From assembly GCA_005882215.1 (NCBI GenBank), contig VBCK01000123.1, positions 62,001 through 126,000 of the forward strand: 64,000 bases of DNA, given 5' to 3'. Shown in pieces: positions 17,858 to 27,532 of this stretch. The position numbers and the translations under genes were made by a program. Within the stretch, counting starts at the first letter, position 1; every line of letters starts with the position of its first letter. The notes under the pieces were generated by a model, which worked only from the letters and a program-made list of their open reading frames with translations, was not told the origin of the DNA and did no database searches. This stretch comes from Betaproteobacteria bacterium (GTDB lineage: Bacteria > Pseudomonadota > Gammaproteobacteria > Burkholderiales > Burkholderiaceae_F).

Positions 17858-19222
17858 TCAATCTACTGGAAAAGGCGACCCTTTACCAGCGCGTTGCCCT
17901 GCATACGGATTGATTCCGCTACGGAATTCGATCCGCAGAGGGGTCCCCCGCAGCCCGAACTGCTCGCGAAACCATCCCTCCAGGTAGCGCCGGTAACTAT
18001 CGGGCACGTGCCGCAGGGCATTGCCGTGAATCACGATCACGGGAGGATTGGAGCCGCCTTGGTGCGCATACCGCAGTTTGGGGCGCACGTTGCCGGCGCG
18101 CGGCGGCTCCTGCCGTTCAACAGCGGCCCGCAGCGCCCGGGTCAGCTTAGGCGTGGGCAGGCGGCTGAACGCGGCCTGCTCGGCCGCGACAACCGATCGC
18201 ATTAGCCCCTGAAGCCCGGTACCGCGCAAGGCGGAGATGAAATGCAGGCTGGCCCAGTCGAGGAAATGCAGCTTGCGCCGCATCTCGCGCTTGATCCGCT
18301 CGCGCTGCTCCTCGCGTACCCCATCCCACTTGTTGACCGCCATCACCAGCGCGCGGCCGCGCTCCAGGATGTACCCGGCGATGTGCGCATCCTGCTCGGC
18401 GATCTCGGTGGAGGCATCCAGCAGCAAGGTGACGACGTTGCACTGTTCGACCGCCTGCAAGGTCTTGATCACCGAAAACTTCTCGACCGCCTCGAACACG
18501 CGGCCCTTGCGGCGGATACCGGCCGTGTCGATCAGGATGAACCGGCTGCCGCCAAATTCGAATTCGACCTCGATCGCATCGCGGGTTGTCCCGGGCTCCT
18601 CGAACGCAACCATCCGGCGCTCGCCGATCAAGGCGTTGACCAGCGTCGATTTGCCCACGTTGGGTCGCCCGACGATCGCAACGCGCGTGCCCTCCTTCGC
18701 GCCGTCCGGCGCTTCGGAGGGCGGGCCCGCCTCCGGGAAGTCGGCGAGCGCCAGCTCCATCAACTCGGTCAAGCCCATCGCGTGTGCGGCCGAGATCAGG
18801 CACGGCTCGCCGAGGCCAAGCTCGTGGAATTCCGCGCCCGCCTCCGGTTCGAGACCTTCGGCCTTGTTCGCAACGACCACGACGCGACGCCCGCTGGCGC
18901 GCAGCCGTTCGGCAATGCGCTGGTCCTGAGCGGTCAAGCCGGCCCGCACGTCGACCAGGAACAGCAGCACGTCGCATTCGGCGATCGCCGCCTCGGTCTG
19001 CTCGTTGACGGCACGTTGCAGCGTCTGGCCGGAGTCCGGATCGAAACCGCCGCTGTCGATCACCAGAAAGGGCTTCGGCCCCACATGCCCGTCACCGTAC
19101 TGCCGGTCGCGCGTCAGTCCCGGAAAGTCGGCAACGAGCGCGGCGCGTGACCGCGTCAGCCGATTGAACAGCGTCGATTTGCCGACGTTGATGCGGCCGA
19201 CCAGCGCGACGGCCGGCCTCAT
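17858..19222 (-). CDS. der: Ribosome biogenesis GTPase Der (EngA)
   Basis: 454 residues with two GTPase domains in tandem and a C-terminal KH-like domain, unique to Der. Domain 1: [32 protein letters not shown]. Domain 2: [37 protein letters not shown]. The tail ([23 protein letters not shown]) is the RNA-binding KH domain. Der acts late in 50S subunit assembly. Oddity: the first G1 loop has Ile where almost all homologues I know have Pro (GRPNVGKS). bamB lies 69 bp upstream. Confidence 0.96.
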   Translation of the reverse strand: MRPAVALVGRINVGKSTLFNRLTRSRAALVADFPGLTRDRQYGDGHVGPKPFLVIDSGGFDPDSGQTLQRAVNEQTEAAIAECDVLLFLVDVRAGLTAQDQRIAERLRASGRRVVVVANKAEGLEPEAGAEFHELGLGEPCLISAAHAMGLTELMELALADFPEAGPPSEAPDGAKEGTRVAIVGRPNVGKSTLVNALIGERRMVAFEEPGTTRDAIEVEFEFGGSRFILIDTAGIRRKGRVFEAVEKFSVIKTLQAVEQCNVVTLLLDASTEIAEQDAHIAGYILERGRALVMAVNKWDGVREEQRERIKREMRRKLHFLDWASLHFISALRGTGLQGLMRSVVAAEQAAFSRLPTPKLTRALRAAVERQEPPRAGNVRPKLRYAHQGGSNPPVIVIHGNALRHVPDSYRRYLEGWFREQFGLRGTPLRIEFRSGINPYAGQRAGKGSPFPVD

Positions 19223-19291
19223 GACCGGGCGCTGCCTGAACGAGTAACAACGGGGCTTCGACCGCCTCGCACGAAGACATTTCCCTGGCAG

Positions 19292-20458
19292 TCAGCTCTG
19301 TGGCACCACAAGCGCCAGGTGGCCGCGCTGGGTCTGGACCAGGACTCCGCCGCCGAGTTCGAGGGGCCGCGCCACGATCGGGCTGCCGTCCAGTTCGACT
19401 CGCCCGACGAGCTGTCCGTCGCTCCCGTTCAGGAAATGCACGTAGCCCTTGTAATCGCCCACTGCGACCCAGTGGTCGCGAGCGCCCGGCGTGGACAGTC
19501 CGCGGTACGCCAGCAGCTTGCACGACCACCGTGCAGCGCCGTTGGACAGTGCGAAGGCCTGGATGGTCGAGGCCGAATCCACGCCGACCAGCTCTTCGCC
19601 CTCGATCGCAACGCCCGCCCCGGCCGGCATCTCACGCGCCCACTGCTGCTCGCCGCTGGCCACGTCGAAGCAGGCGACGCGCCCCTGGTAGGACGCGGCG
19701 CACACCTGATTGTCGTGCACGCCGATCGAGCCAAGCACATCGGCCAGCCGCTCGACCTCGGTGGCACCCTTGGGCTCGGAAACGGGGCTGTCCCAGAGCG
19801 AGGCGCCATTGGACAGCGCGATGGCAACCAGGCGCCCGCCCGGAAACCCTGCGATCAGGCTTTCGCCGGCAAAAGCCATTTCGCTCGGAGCGCGCAGCGC
19901 CAGCGGCGGGGTCTGTCGCTTGAAGATCCACTTCTTGCGCCCGCTCTCCGCGTCGAACGCCGTCACGCCCTGATCGGTCGAACGCACGACCACCAGCCCG
20001 CGACCGACCAGCGGAGGGGTGATCACATCGCTCGGAACGCGCGCCTGCCATAGCAGCTTGCCCTCGGCCGAATAGGCGTACACCTCGCCGCGCTGACCGG
20101 CGACCGCGACCACGAAACCGTCCGCTCCGACGCCGGCCCCGAGCAACGTCGGTGCCCGCACGCGCCACACCTGCTTGCCGTCACCCGGATCGAGCCGGAC
20201 CAGGTCGCCGTCGGTCGCAGCCGCGTAAATCGCGTTCTCAACCAGCGCCGGCTGCAGGAAGCTGCGCCGGCCATCTCCGACACTGATGCGCCAGGCGACC
20301 TGGATCGCCAGCGGCGCCTTGATGGACGTCAACTCGGCCGGTTTTTCCGATTTGGAGCTCGAAGAGCAGGCCGCCAGCATTGCCGCGCCAATTGCGACCC
20401 AGCACGCCAGCCGCATCGGCCCGGCTGCAGCGCGAGCCACAGGCTTCTCAGGCTTCAT
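19292..20458 (-). CDS. bamB: Outer-membrane assembly lipoprotein BamB
   Basis: 388 residues with ATG at 20458, 7 bases after the upstream gene. Lipoprotein signal ACWVAIGAAMLAAC with the lipidated Cys followed by SSSSKSEKP; then a PQQ-type eight-bladed beta-propeller with repeated blade signatures (DGDLVRLDPGDGKQVWRV, AYSAEGKLLWQARV, AFDAESGRKKWIFK, CFDVASGEQQWARE). BamB is the accessory scaffold of the BAM complex that folds outer-membrane proteins. The usual neighbours yfgM and der flank it. Confidence 0.95.
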   Translation of the reverse strand: MKPEKPVARAAAGPMRLACWVAIGAAMLAACSSSSKSEKPAELTSIKAPLAIQVAWRISVGDGRRSFLQPALVENAIYAAATDGDLVRLDPGDGKQVWRVRAPTLLGAGVGADGFVVAVAGQRGEVYAYSAEGKLLWQARVPSDVITPPLVGRGLVVVRSTDQGVTAFDAESGRKKWIFKRQTPPLALRAPSEMAFAGESLIAGFPGGRLVAIALSNGASLWDSPVSEPKGATEVERLADVLGSIGVHDNQVCAASYQGRVACFDVASGEQQWAREMPAGAGVAIEGEELVGVDSASTIQAFALSNGAARWSCKLLAYRGLSTPGARDHWVAVGDYKGYVHFLNGSDGQLVGRVELDGSPIVARPLELGGGVLVQTQRGHLALVVPQS

Positions 20459-20465
20459 CCCGGTC

Positions 20466-21113
20466 TCACGTTCGGTCGGGTGGCGGCAACGCATCGAGCT
20501 TCATCTGGATCAAGGAGCGTAGCGGCTGCGTCCCGGCCTTGGCCAGCGCCTCGGAATACGCCGCCCGGGCCTCGGCCACCTTGCCCTGCGCTGCATACAC
20601 ATCGCCGCGCCGGTCCGCGAACTCGCTGGCGAATGCGTCCGGTACGTCGACGTTGAGCACCTGCAGCGCCTGATCGTAGGATTTCTCGTCGAGCAGCACG
20701 CCCGCCAGCCGCACCCTGGCCAGCAGCGCGAGTTCCTTCTGGGACGCGTGCTGCACGGCCCACGTCAACTGGTCCTTGGCGGCCTTCAGATCGCCGGCGT
20801 CGATGCTGGACTTGGCCGCGCGCAACGCCGCCATGGCCGCGTACACCGTCGAACCGTGTTGCTCGATCAGCGTGCCGACCAGATCGCGCGCCTTGATCGC
20901 ATCCTTCGGGTCCTTTGACCCCGACACTCGCTCGAATTCCTCGTACACGGCCGAGGCCGCAGCCGATTGTCTGAGCGAATACCACGACCACCCCTGGTAC
21001 GCGAGAATCGCGAGCAGGACGGCGGTGGCCGCGGTCGTCACCCGGTTGCTGTGCGCCCGCCACCAAGTCTTGAGCGCGTCCAGCTGTTCCTGTTCCTGCA
21101 AGTCGTATGACAT
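20466..21113 (-). CDS. YfgM-like tetratricopeptide inner-membrane protein
   Basis: 215 residues: a cytoplasmic start (MSYDLQEQEQLDALKTWWRAHSNR), one membrane helix (TTAATAVLLAILAYQGWSWY) and a periplasmic tetratricopeptide-like region (AALRAAKSSIDAGDLKAAKDQ, GDVYAAQGKVAEARAAYSEAL). In E. coli YfgM associates with the PpiD chaperone and the SecYEG channel. Position between hisS and bamB is the conserved one. Confidence 0.9.
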   Translation of the reverse strand: MSYDLQEQEQLDALKTWWRAHSNRVTTAATAVLLAILAYQGWSWYSLRQSAAASAVYEEFERVSGSKDPKDAIKARDLVGTLIEQHGSTVYAAMAALRAAKSSIDAGDLKAAKDQLTWAVQHASQKELALLARVRLAGVLLDEKSYDQALQVLNVDVPDAFASEFADRRGDVYAAQGKVAEARAAYSEALAKAGTQPLRSLIQMKLDALPPPDRT

Positions 21114-21144
21114 TCTCGATCCACCCGTCTCAAGATCTATCGCA

Positions 21145-22440
21145 TCAATCCGGCCGCAGCAACTTCGCCAGGGTCGGCGCCAGAAGATCCAGCGCGACCG
21201 TCTGCTGCTGGGCGAACTCGTCCGCCTGATCGCTCGTTCGCAAGGCCTTCACGGCGGCCACGGACTCGGCGGCCTCCTGTTCTCCGACAATCACCGCGTA
21301 GCGCGCCCCGCTCGCATCCGCACGCTTCATCTGTGCTTTCAGGCTCGCCTCGCCCGCATGCAGGATCACGTCCAGCCCGCAATCGCGCAGCCGTTCGGCC
21401 GCCCGCATCGCCGGCTCGAAGGTGGCGCCTCCCTGGTGCAGTACGTAGACCTCGCAGTCCGGCCGTGCGCTCGCGCCCGCATTGTCGCGCATCAGCTCGA
21501 TCACCCGTTCGATCCCGACCGAAAATCCGCACGCGGGAGCCGGTTTGCCGCCCAGCAGCTCGATCAGTCCGTCGTAGCGGCCGCCGCCGCAGAGGGTGCC
21601 CTGAGCGCCGAGGCGATCGCTCACCCATTCGAATACCGTCAGGTTGTAATAGTCCAGGCCCCGCACCAGTCGTGGATTGACGGCGAAGTCGACCTGGGCC
21701 GACCGCAACAGCTGCTGCAGTTGCTCGAAGTGTGTCAGCGACGCTTCGCCCAGGTAGTCGAGCAGGCGAGGCGCGCCCGCCACCAGCTCCTGCATCGAGG
21801 CGCTCTTGGTGTCGAGAATCCGAAGCGGATTGGAGTGCAGCCTGCGGCGCGCGTCCTCGTCGAGGCGGTCGTGTTGCCCCTCCAGGTACCGGATCAGCTC
21901 GGCGCGATGGCGCGCGCGCTCGGGCGGCTGGCCCAGCGTATTCAGTTCCAGCCGAACGCCCGCCAGCCCCAGCACCCGCCACAGCCGCCCGAGCATCACG
22001 ATCTGCTCGGCGTCCACATCCGGTCCGGCCAGCCCGAGCGCTTCGGCTCCGACCTGATGGAACTGCCGATAACGGCCGCGCTGCGGCCGCTCGTGCCGGA
22101 ACATCGGCCCCATGTACCAGAGGCGGGACGGTCCCTCGTACAGCAGGCTGTGCTCGATCGCGGCCCGCACCACGCCCGCGGTGTTCTCGGGTCGCATCGT
22201 CAGCGCCTCGCCGTTCAGCGAGTCGACGAAGCTGTACATCTCTTTTTCGACGATGTCGGTCACCTCTCCGAGCCCGCGCCGGAACAGGGCCGTCGCCTCC
22301 AGGATCGGGGTGCGAATCTGCGCGTAGCCGTAGCTCTGCAGGGTCCGTACCGCCTGCGCCTCGAACGCCTCCCAGAGCGGAGCCTGCGCGGGCAGCAAAT
22401 CGTTCATGCCGCGCACGGCGGCAATCTTCGGTGAGCCCAT
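21145..22440 (-). CDS. hisS: Histidyl-tRNA synthetase
   Basis: 431 residues, full length. Class II synthetase charging tRNA-His. Visible: [16 protein letters not shown] at the start, motif 2 ([25 protein letters not shown]), the two histidine signatures ([15 protein letters not shown] and [13 protein letters not shown]), motif 3 ([10 protein letters not shown]), and the anticodon-binding domain from about residue 330 ([10 protein letters not shown] ... [23 protein letters not shown]). It lies 62 bp downstream of ispG. Confidence 0.97.
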   Translation of the reverse strand: MGSPKIAAVRGMNDLLPAQAPLWEAFEAQAVRTLQSYGYAQIRTPILEATALFRRGLGEVTDIVEKEMYSFVDSLNGEALTMRPENTAGVVRAAIEHSLLYEGPSRLWYMGPMFRHERPQRGRYRQFHQVGAEALGLAGPDVDAEQIVMLGRLWRVLGLAGVRLELNTLGQPPERARHRAELIRYLEGQHDRLDEDARRRLHSNPLRILDTKSASMQELVAGAPRLLDYLGEASLTHFEQLQQLLRSAQVDFAVNPRLVRGLDYYNLTVFEWVSDRLGAQGTLCGGGRYDGLIELLGGKPAPACGFSVGIERVIELMRDNAGASARPDCEVYVLHQGGATFEPAMRAAERLRDCGLDVILHAGEASLKAQMKRADASGARYAVIVGEQEAAESVAAVKALRTSDQADEFAQQQTVALDLLAPTLAKLLRPD

Positions 22441-22494
22441 GTGATCGCAGATGCGCGGTCAGGAAGCCGCTGTCTTGATTTGGAGGTTGGTCAA

Positions 22495-22511
22495 GTTCCG
22501 ACTCAGGACAC
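22495..22511 (-). repeat. 17-bp repeat half-site at the 3' end of ispG
   Basis: The 17-mer GTTCCGACTCAGGACAC is also found exactly at 27515-27531, where it is one arm of a long hairpin at the end of rlmD. In both places it overlaps the stop codon region of the upstream gene, in the same orientation relative to transcription. Here the second arm of the palindrome is absent. Confidence 0.7.
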
Positions 22512-23786
22512 GAGGCCCGGGTGGCCGTAACGACGGTTGACGTACTCTTCGACGATGGCTTCGAATTCCTGGCTGATGCGTTCGCCCTTCAGCGTGATGC
22601 GTCGTTCGCCGTCGATGAACACGGGCGCCACGGGCTGCTCCCCGGTCCCGGGCAGGCTGATTCCGATATCGGCGTGCCGGCTCTCGCCAGGCCCGTTGAC
22701 CACGCAGCCCATCACCGCAACGGTCAGGTTCTCGACCCCGGGATAGCGGCTCTTCCATTCGGGCATCCGCTCGCGCAGATACGCCTGCACGCGCGAGGCC
22801 AGCTCCTGGAACACCGTGCTGGTGGTGCGGCCGCACCCGGGGCAGGCGGTCACCATCGGCACGAAGGCGCGCAGCCCCAGCGACTGAAGAATCTCCTGGG
22901 CGACCTGGACCTCGCGCGTGCGCGCTCCGCCCGGCTCCGGGGTCAACGACACCCGGATCGTGTCTCCGATGCCTTCCTGCAGCAGCACCGACAAGGCGGC
23001 GGTCGAGGCGACGATGCCCTTGCTGTCCATGCCGGCCTCGGTCAGGCCAAGATGCAGCGGGTAGTCGCAGCGGCGCGCCAGCTCCCGATACACCGCGATC
23101 AACTGCTGCACCGCGCTCACTTTGGCCGACAGGCAGATCCGGTTTCCCGCCAGACCCAGCTGCTCGGCCCGGCGCGCGCTGTCGAGCGCCGAGCGCACCA
23201 GCGCTTCACGCAGCACGGCGGACGCGTCCCACGGCCGATCGCGCTCACCGTTCTCGTCCATCAGACGGGCCAGCAGCTCCTGGTCCAGGCTGCCCCAGTT
23301 CACGCCGATCCGCACCGGCCGTTCATACCGGCAGGCCACCTCGATCATCTGGGCGAAATTGTCCTCGCCGCGCGCGCCGCGCCCGACGTTGCCTGGATTG
23401 ATCCGGTACTTGGACAGCGCCTGCGCGCAGTCCGGAAACTGGGTCAGCAGCTTGTGACCGTTGTAATGGAAGTCTCCGATCAGCGGTACGTCGAGCCCAC
23501 CACGGTCGAGCGCTTCGCGCAGGTAGGCCACTTCGCGCGCCGCTTCCGGCGAATTGACGGTGATCCGGACCGCCTCCGACCCGGCTGCGGCGAGCTCGCG
23601 CACCTGAATCGCGGTGGCGACCGGGTCGGCGGTGTCGGTGTTCGTCATCGCCTGCACCATCACCGGCGCATCGCCGCCGAAGCGCACCACGCGCGACCCC
23701 CAGCGCAGCTCGACCCGGCGCGAAAGGCGGCGAGCCGCCGGGCCGGTCGACGCCGGTCCATCGAGAGGTTTGTCCATCGCATTCAT
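22503..23786 (-). CDS. ispG: 4-hydroxy-3-methylbut-2-en-1-yl diphosphate synthase IspG (GcpE)
   Basis: 427 residues from ATG 23786, which overlaps the rodZ stop by 4 bases. IspG is the iron-sulfur enzyme of the MEP isoprenoid pathway turning methylerythritol cyclodiphosphate into HMBPP. TIM-barrel part: [57 protein letters not shown]. The 4Fe-4S cysteines lie in [11 protein letters not shown] and [10 protein letters not shown]. The final codons and stop fall inside a 17-bp repeat. Confidence 0.96.
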   Translation of the reverse strand: MNAMDKPLDGPASTGPAARRLSRRVELRWGSRVVRFGGDAPVMVQAMTNTDTADPVATAIQVRELAAAGSEAVRITVNSPEAAREVAYLREALDRGGLDVPLIGDFHYNGHKLLTQFPDCAQALSKYRINPGNVGRGARGEDNFAQMIEVACRYERPVRIGVNWGSLDQELLARLMDENGERDRPWDASAVLREALVRSALDSARRAEQLGLAGNRICLSAKVSAVQQLIAVYRELARRCDYPLHLGLTEAGMDSKGIVASTAALSVLLQEGIGDTIRVSLTPEPGGARTREVQVAQEILQSLGLRAFVPMVTACPGCGRTTSTVFQELASRVQAYLRERMPEWKSRYPGVENLTVAVMGCVVNGPGESRHADIGISLPGTGEQPVAPVFIDGERRITLKGERISQEFEAIVEEYVNRRYGHPGLVS

Positions 23787-24883
23787 CGGTTGCTCTGCCC
23801 TCCGCTGGCGACGCGGCCGTCGCCCAGCACCACGCGCGCCGCGCCCTTGCTGTTGATGTACGGCCTCAAGTTCACGGGCTGCCCCTGGAATTCGACCTGC
23901 ACCGCCTCGGCCCTGCCGATCACCAGCTCCAGAGGCGGCGGCGAGTTCACCATTTCCGTGCTGCCGGGCTCGCCGAAGCGCGACAGCAGCACGCGACCGT
24001 CCGGCTGCCTGACTTCGACCCACGAGCGCTCGTCAAAGCGCAGCACCAGGCCGGTGGACGCACCCGCTGCCGGCGCAGTGCCGGAGCCGTCGATGGCCGC
24101 GGAGTTGCTGCCAGAGTTGGCATCCGACCCGGTCGACGCGCCCGACTCCGGTGCAGTGGCGGCGGCCGGGCTCGGGCCGGAAACGGGCGTCGCGCCGCCA
24201 AGTGCCGCTGTGCCGCCACCGCGAGTGGTGCCGGGTGCTGCCGCGGCCACCTTCGCTTCGGAACCGGGCGCCTCGAAGGCGCGCGCGGGCAAGGCCACTC
24301 TTGCTTCGGAACCGGGCGCCTCGGAGGCGCGCGCAGGCGAGGCCGCCTTCGCTTCGCGGCCGGGCGCCTCGGAGGCGGGCGCTGGCGCCGGCTGCGCCGT
24401 TCGCTGGGGCACGGTGTCGCGGGCGCGGATTACCGGGCGCGCCATCCACACGCCGATCAGTCCCGCACACACCAGTGCGATCACGATGCCGGCCAGAACC
24501 AGTTGGCGCCAGGCGCGCTCGTCCAGCGCCGGCCCGGGCACCGCTCCTCCGGTGCCGAGGTCCGGCGCCTGCGGGCCGAGGCCTCTGAGCTTGAGCTTCG
24601 CATTGAGGTCCTCGATCAAGGGACCTGGATCGAGCCCAACCTCGCGCGCGTAGTTGCGGACGAATCCGTTCACGTAGGCGGGCCCCGGCAGCGCCCGCAG
24701 ATCCTCGCTCTCGATCGCCCGCAGCTGCCTCGGTTGCAGTCTGATTCGTCCAGCCGCCTGCTCGACGCTCAGGCCCGCGCGCGTGCGCGCCTGCGCCAGC
24801 GCGTAACCGAATCCGGCCGGCGTGGCGCGTGCCGATTCGTCGCCCCGCACCTGATGCGGCTCGACCGCGGCCGGCTCATTCAT
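23783..24883 (-). CDS. rodZ: Cytoskeletal shape protein RodZ
   Basis: 366 residues. An N-terminal helix-turn-helix of the RodZ type ([34 protein letters not shown]), the [19 protein letters not shown] block, one membrane helix ([21 protein letters not shown], about residue 135), a long Ala/Pro linker holding three tandem 16-residue repeats, and a C-terminal periplasmic domain ([25 protein letters not shown]4115 type). RodZ couples MreB to the elongasome and sets rod shape. Translation overlaps pilF upstream and ispG downstream. Confidence 0.92.
   Translation of the reverse strand: MNEPAAVEPHQVRGDESARATPAGFGYALAQARTRAGLSVEQAAGRIRLQPRQLRAIESEDLRALPGPAYVNGFVRNYAREVGLDPGPLIEDLNAKLKLRGLGPQAPDLGTGGAVPGPALDERAWRQLVLAGIVIALVCAGLIGVWMARPVIRARDTVPQRTAQPAPAPASEAPGREAKAASPARASEAPGSEARVALPARAFEAPGSEAKVAAAAPGTTRGGGTAALGGATPVSGPSPAAATAPESGASTGSDANSGSNSAAIDGSGTAPAAGASTGLVLRFDERSWVEVRQPDGRVLLSRFGEPGSTEMVNSPPPLELVIGRAEAVQVEFQGQPVNLRPYINSKGAARVVLGDGRVASGGQSNR
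24247..24390 (-). repeat. Three 48-bp tandem repeats in the rodZ linker
   Basis: Period is 48 bases (for example GCTTCGG at 24255, 24303 and GCTTCGC at 24351). They encode three 16-residue units: [32 protein letters not shown] and [16 protein letters not shown]. The copies differ by several bases, so the repeat is old enough to have drifted. It makes the periplasmic linker length likely to vary between strains. Confidence 0.85.
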
Positions 24884-25715
24884 TGAAGGCCTCCCGGTTC
24901 AACAGAGCGGTCTCCGGCGAGTTCGGATAGCGGGCGCGCAGCTCCTGGCTCAGACGCTGCTCGGTGCGAACATCCGAGCGGGCGTGCGCAATCTTGGTTC
25001 CGAGCCACAGCGTCTGCGGATTCGGGTCCACGCTCTTGGCCAGCAGCCCGTAGTAGAACTCGGCCCGTTCGAGCCGGTGCGTCTGCAGGTACAAACGGGC
25101 CAGCTGAAACTTCGCGACCGGGCTGGAGGCGTCGGCCTCGAACGCGCGCATCAGGTACTTCTCCGCGCGCTCGTTGTCGCCCGTCTGCATCAGGCAGATG
25201 CCGGCGTTCTGCAGTGCCATCGCGGGCGTGGCATACCGGCGATTGGCGGCTGCCTTGTCGAAATAGGTCGTCGCGTCGCGCTCGCGGTGCGTGCGGCACA
25301 GGAACCAGCCATAGTTGTTGTTCAGCTCCGGGTCGTTCGAGTCCACCTGCAACGCGCGCCGGAAGTTGTCCTCCGCCTGGTCGTTTTGTCCCAGATCCAT
25401 GTAGATCAGTCCGAGCAGACCGAACGCGGACGAAAGGCCAGGGTCGATCCGGGTCGCCTCCGTGGCTTCCTTGATCGCCACATCGACTTGCCCCTTCTGG
25501 TAATAGCCGCCGGCCAACTGGAGCCGCACCGCAGCCCGCCGATGCGGGTCACCCTCGGCGCTGGCTCCGCTCGTGTGCGCGCTGTCCGAGGTCGAGGTCA
25601 CGGTGGTCGTGGTCTTGCAGCCTGCCAGCGCCGACGCAGCCGCCACGGCGAGCACGGCCAGCATCGGTTGCCATCGGCCCGCCGACCGCCGTCGCTTCTG
25701 CAGCCAGACCATCAC
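24876..25715 (-). CDS. pilF: Type IV pilus biogenesis lipoprotein PilF/PilW
   Basis: 279 residues: lipoprotein signal [15 protein letters not shown] then six tetratricopeptide-type repeats ([114 protein letters not shown]). PilF places the secretin PilQ in the outer membrane. It starts inside the rlmN stop (4-base overlap) and its end overlaps rodZ by 8 bases. No other pilus gene is in the window; comEC at 47 kb would fit a pilus-linked DNA uptake system. Confidence 0.92.
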   Translation of the reverse strand: MMVWLQKRRRSAGRWQPMLAVLAVAAASALAGCKTTTTVTSTSDSAHTSGASAEGDPHRRAAVRLQLAGGYYQKGQVDVAIKEATEATRIDPGLSSAFGLLGLIYMDLGQNDQAEDNFRRALQVDSNDPELNNNYGWFLCRTHRERDATTYFDKAAANRRYATPAMALQNAGICLMQTGDNERAEKYLMRAFEADASSPVAKFQLARLYLQTHRLERAEFYYGLLAKSVDPNPQTLWLGTKIAHARSDVRTEQRLSQELRARYPNSPETALLNREAFNE

Positions 25716-26848
25716 GGCGCGACCCGCAGCGGCACCGGCCGGGCGCGATGATCCGGACCGCGGTCGGCGATGCCGGTGCGATCGTCAACCGCCCCGGCCA
25801 GCTGTCCGCACGCGGCCTCGATCTGATCGCCACGCGTCCTGCGAATCGTGGTGACGATGCCGGCCGCAGCCAGCCGCGCGGCGAATTCCTGGATTCGTTG
25901 CGGCGGCGAGCGCCGCACGGTGGCCCCGGGGAACGGATTGAACGGAATCAGGTTGAATTTGCAGGGCAGATCCCCGACCAGCCGGACCAGCGCGCGCGCG
26001 TGCGCATCGCTGTCGTTGACGCCATCGAGCATCACGTACTCGAACGTGATGAAGTCGCGCGGAGCGCTCCGAAGGTAGCGCCGGCAGGCCGCCATCAACT
26101 CGCGCAGAGGATATTTGCGATTCAGAGGCACCAGTGTGTCGCGCAGGGCGTCGTCGGGAGCGTGCAGCGAGACCGCCAGGGCGACCGGACAGTCCTGCGC
26201 CAGGCGGTCGATCTGCGGCACCATGCCGGCCGTGGACAGCGTGACCCGCCGCCGCGAAAGACCATAGGCGTCGTCGTCGAGCATCAGGCGAAGGGCGGGC
26301 ACCACCGCGTCGTAGTTCTGCAGCGGCTCGCCCATTCCCATCAACACGACGTTGCTGATCACGCGCTCGGCGCGCACGGGGGCCCCAACGCCGACTGCGT
26401 CCGCGCGGCGCAGGCTGTGCTCGGCCAGCCAGAGCTGGCCGACGATCTCTGCCGTGGCGAGGTTGCGGCTGAACCCCTGCTTGCCCGTCGAGCAGAACAC
26501 GCAGTTGACGGCGCAACCGGCCTGGGTCGAGATGCACAGCGTGGCGCGATCCGGCTCCGGGATGTACACCGCTTCGACCGCGTCCTTGCCGCCGACCGAC
26601 AGCAGCCATTTCTGGGTCGCATCGGGAGCCGTCCGATGGGAAATGACGCCCGGCGCGGCTATCAGCGCGTGGCCGCTCAGCTTTTCCCGCAGCGAACGCG
26701 CCAGATCCGACATCGACTCGAAGTCGGCGGCGCCGTGACGGTGAATCCAGCGCTTCAGCTGGCGAGCGCGGAACGGGCGCTCGCCCAGCGATTGCAGCAA
26801 CTGCTCGAGCGCTTGCCCATCCAGGCCGAGCAGGTTGACTGCGTTCAT
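25712..26848 (-). CDS. rlmN: Dual-specificity RNA methyltransferase RlmN
   Basis: 378 residues. Radical SAM enzyme that methylates C2 of A2503 in 23S rRNA and A37 of some tRNAs. The cluster CxxxCxxC is in [19 protein letters not shown]; other marks are [44 protein letters not shown] and the C-terminal catalytic Cys region AACGQLAG. The last 25 residues ([17 protein letters not shown] part) are low complexity. ndk is 28 bp upstream. Confidence 0.96.
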   Translation of the reverse strand: MNAVNLLGLDGQALEQLLQSLGERPFRARQLKRWIHRHGAADFESMSDLARSLREKLSGHALIAAPGVISHRTAPDATQKWLLSVGGKDAVEAVYIPEPDRATLCISTQAGCAVNCVFCSTGKQGFSRNLATAEIVGQLWLAEHSLRRADAVGVGAPVRAERVISNVVLMGMGEPLQNYDAVVPALRLMLDDDAYGLSRRRVTLSTAGMVPQIDRLAQDCPVALAVSLHAPDDALRDTLVPLNRKYPLRELMAACRRYLRSAPRDFITFEYVMLDGVNDSDAHARALVRLVGDLPCKFNLIPFNPFPGATVRRSPPQRIQEFAARLAAAGIVTTIRRTRGDQIEAACGQLAGAVDDRTGIADRGPDHRARPVPLRVAP

Positions 26849-26876
26849 CGTTGCTCGCTGCTTGTGCCGCGACCCA

Positions 26877-27302
26877 TCAGCGCGTCAGGATCGTCATCGT
26901 CGGAAAGAAGAATGCGACCTCCGCATGCGCCGTCTCCACTCCATCGGAGCCGTGCACGGCGTTGGCGTCGATGCTCTCGGCGAAGTCCGCCCGGATGGTG
27001 CCCGCTGCCGCCTTCTTCGGATCAGTGGCGCCCATCAAGTCGCGATTCTTCATGATCGCCCCTTCCCCTTCCAGAACCTGCACCATGATCGGTCCGGACG
27101 TCATGAATTCGACCAGATCACGAAAGAACGGCCGCTCCCCGTGCACCGCATAGAACGCCTCGGCTTCGGCGCGCGAAAGTTGCATCATGCGCGCCGCCAC
27201 GATGCGCAGGCCGGCGGCCTCGAAGCGCGCGAGGATTCTTCCGATCAGCTTCTTGCGGACGGCATCCGGCTTGATGATGGACAGAGTTCGTTCGATAGCC
27301 AT
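26877..27302 (-). CDS. ndk: Nucleoside diphosphate kinase
   Basis: 141 residues, full length: [21 protein letters not shown], the catalytic His in [21 protein letters not shown], and [22 protein letters not shown]. Ndk moves the terminal phosphate between nucleoside triphosphates and diphosphates. It is the first gene of the long minus-strand chain down to purA and has a plausible promoter in the 228-bp gap upstream. Confidence 0.97.
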   Translation of the reverse strand: MAIERTLSIIKPDAVRKKLIGRILARFEAAGLRIVAARMMQLSRAEAEAFYAVHGERPFFRDLVEFMTSGPIMVQVLEGEGAIMKNRDLMGATDPKKAAAGTIRADFAESIDANAVHGSDGVETAHAEVAFFFPTMTILTR

Positions 27303-27396
27303 GCGGGTCCCTGGGCGCAGTCGGGCCGACGGCGACAGGCATCGGGGCGGCGCCGCGTTCGACCGCCGATTGTCGCTGCAGATGTCGCTAAAAAAC

Positions 27397-27424
27397 TGAA
27401 TAAAAAGAATAAGTTACGGAGCAA
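27397..27424 (-). promoter_or_regulatory. Candidate promoter of the ndk-rlmN-pilF-rodZ operon
   Basis: On the minus strand TTGCTC (27424-27419) and TATTCA (27402-27397) are 16 bases apart in an AT-rich patch, unusual for this GC-rich window and about 95 bases upstream of ndk. It lies in the only large gap before the operon. Confidence 0.35.
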
Positions 27425-27485
27425 TCCGCAGCGGCAGTGTAACACGCAAGCGCAGGCGGCCGATACTCGCGCAACGACGTATGCG

Positions 27486-27532
27486 AGTGTCCCGAGTCGG
27501 AGGTTCGCTGCACAGTTCCGACTCAGGACACT
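27486..27532 (-). repeat. Long palindrome at the 3' end of rlmD
   Basis: AGTGTCCCGAGTCGGA (27486-27501) and TCCGACTCAGGACACT (27517-27532) pair over 16 bp with a single G-T wobble around a 15-base loop. The right arm runs into the rlmD stop codon. It would form a very stable RNA hairpin right after rlmD, but no T-tract follows, so it is not a standard terminator. The same arm sequence recurs at the ispG end, suggesting a repeat family rather than a one-off. Confidence 0.8.

Noticed and set aside
22521-24653. A 710-codon plus-strand frame over ispG and rodZ
   Set aside because: Antisense shadow with low-complexity translation and no start context.
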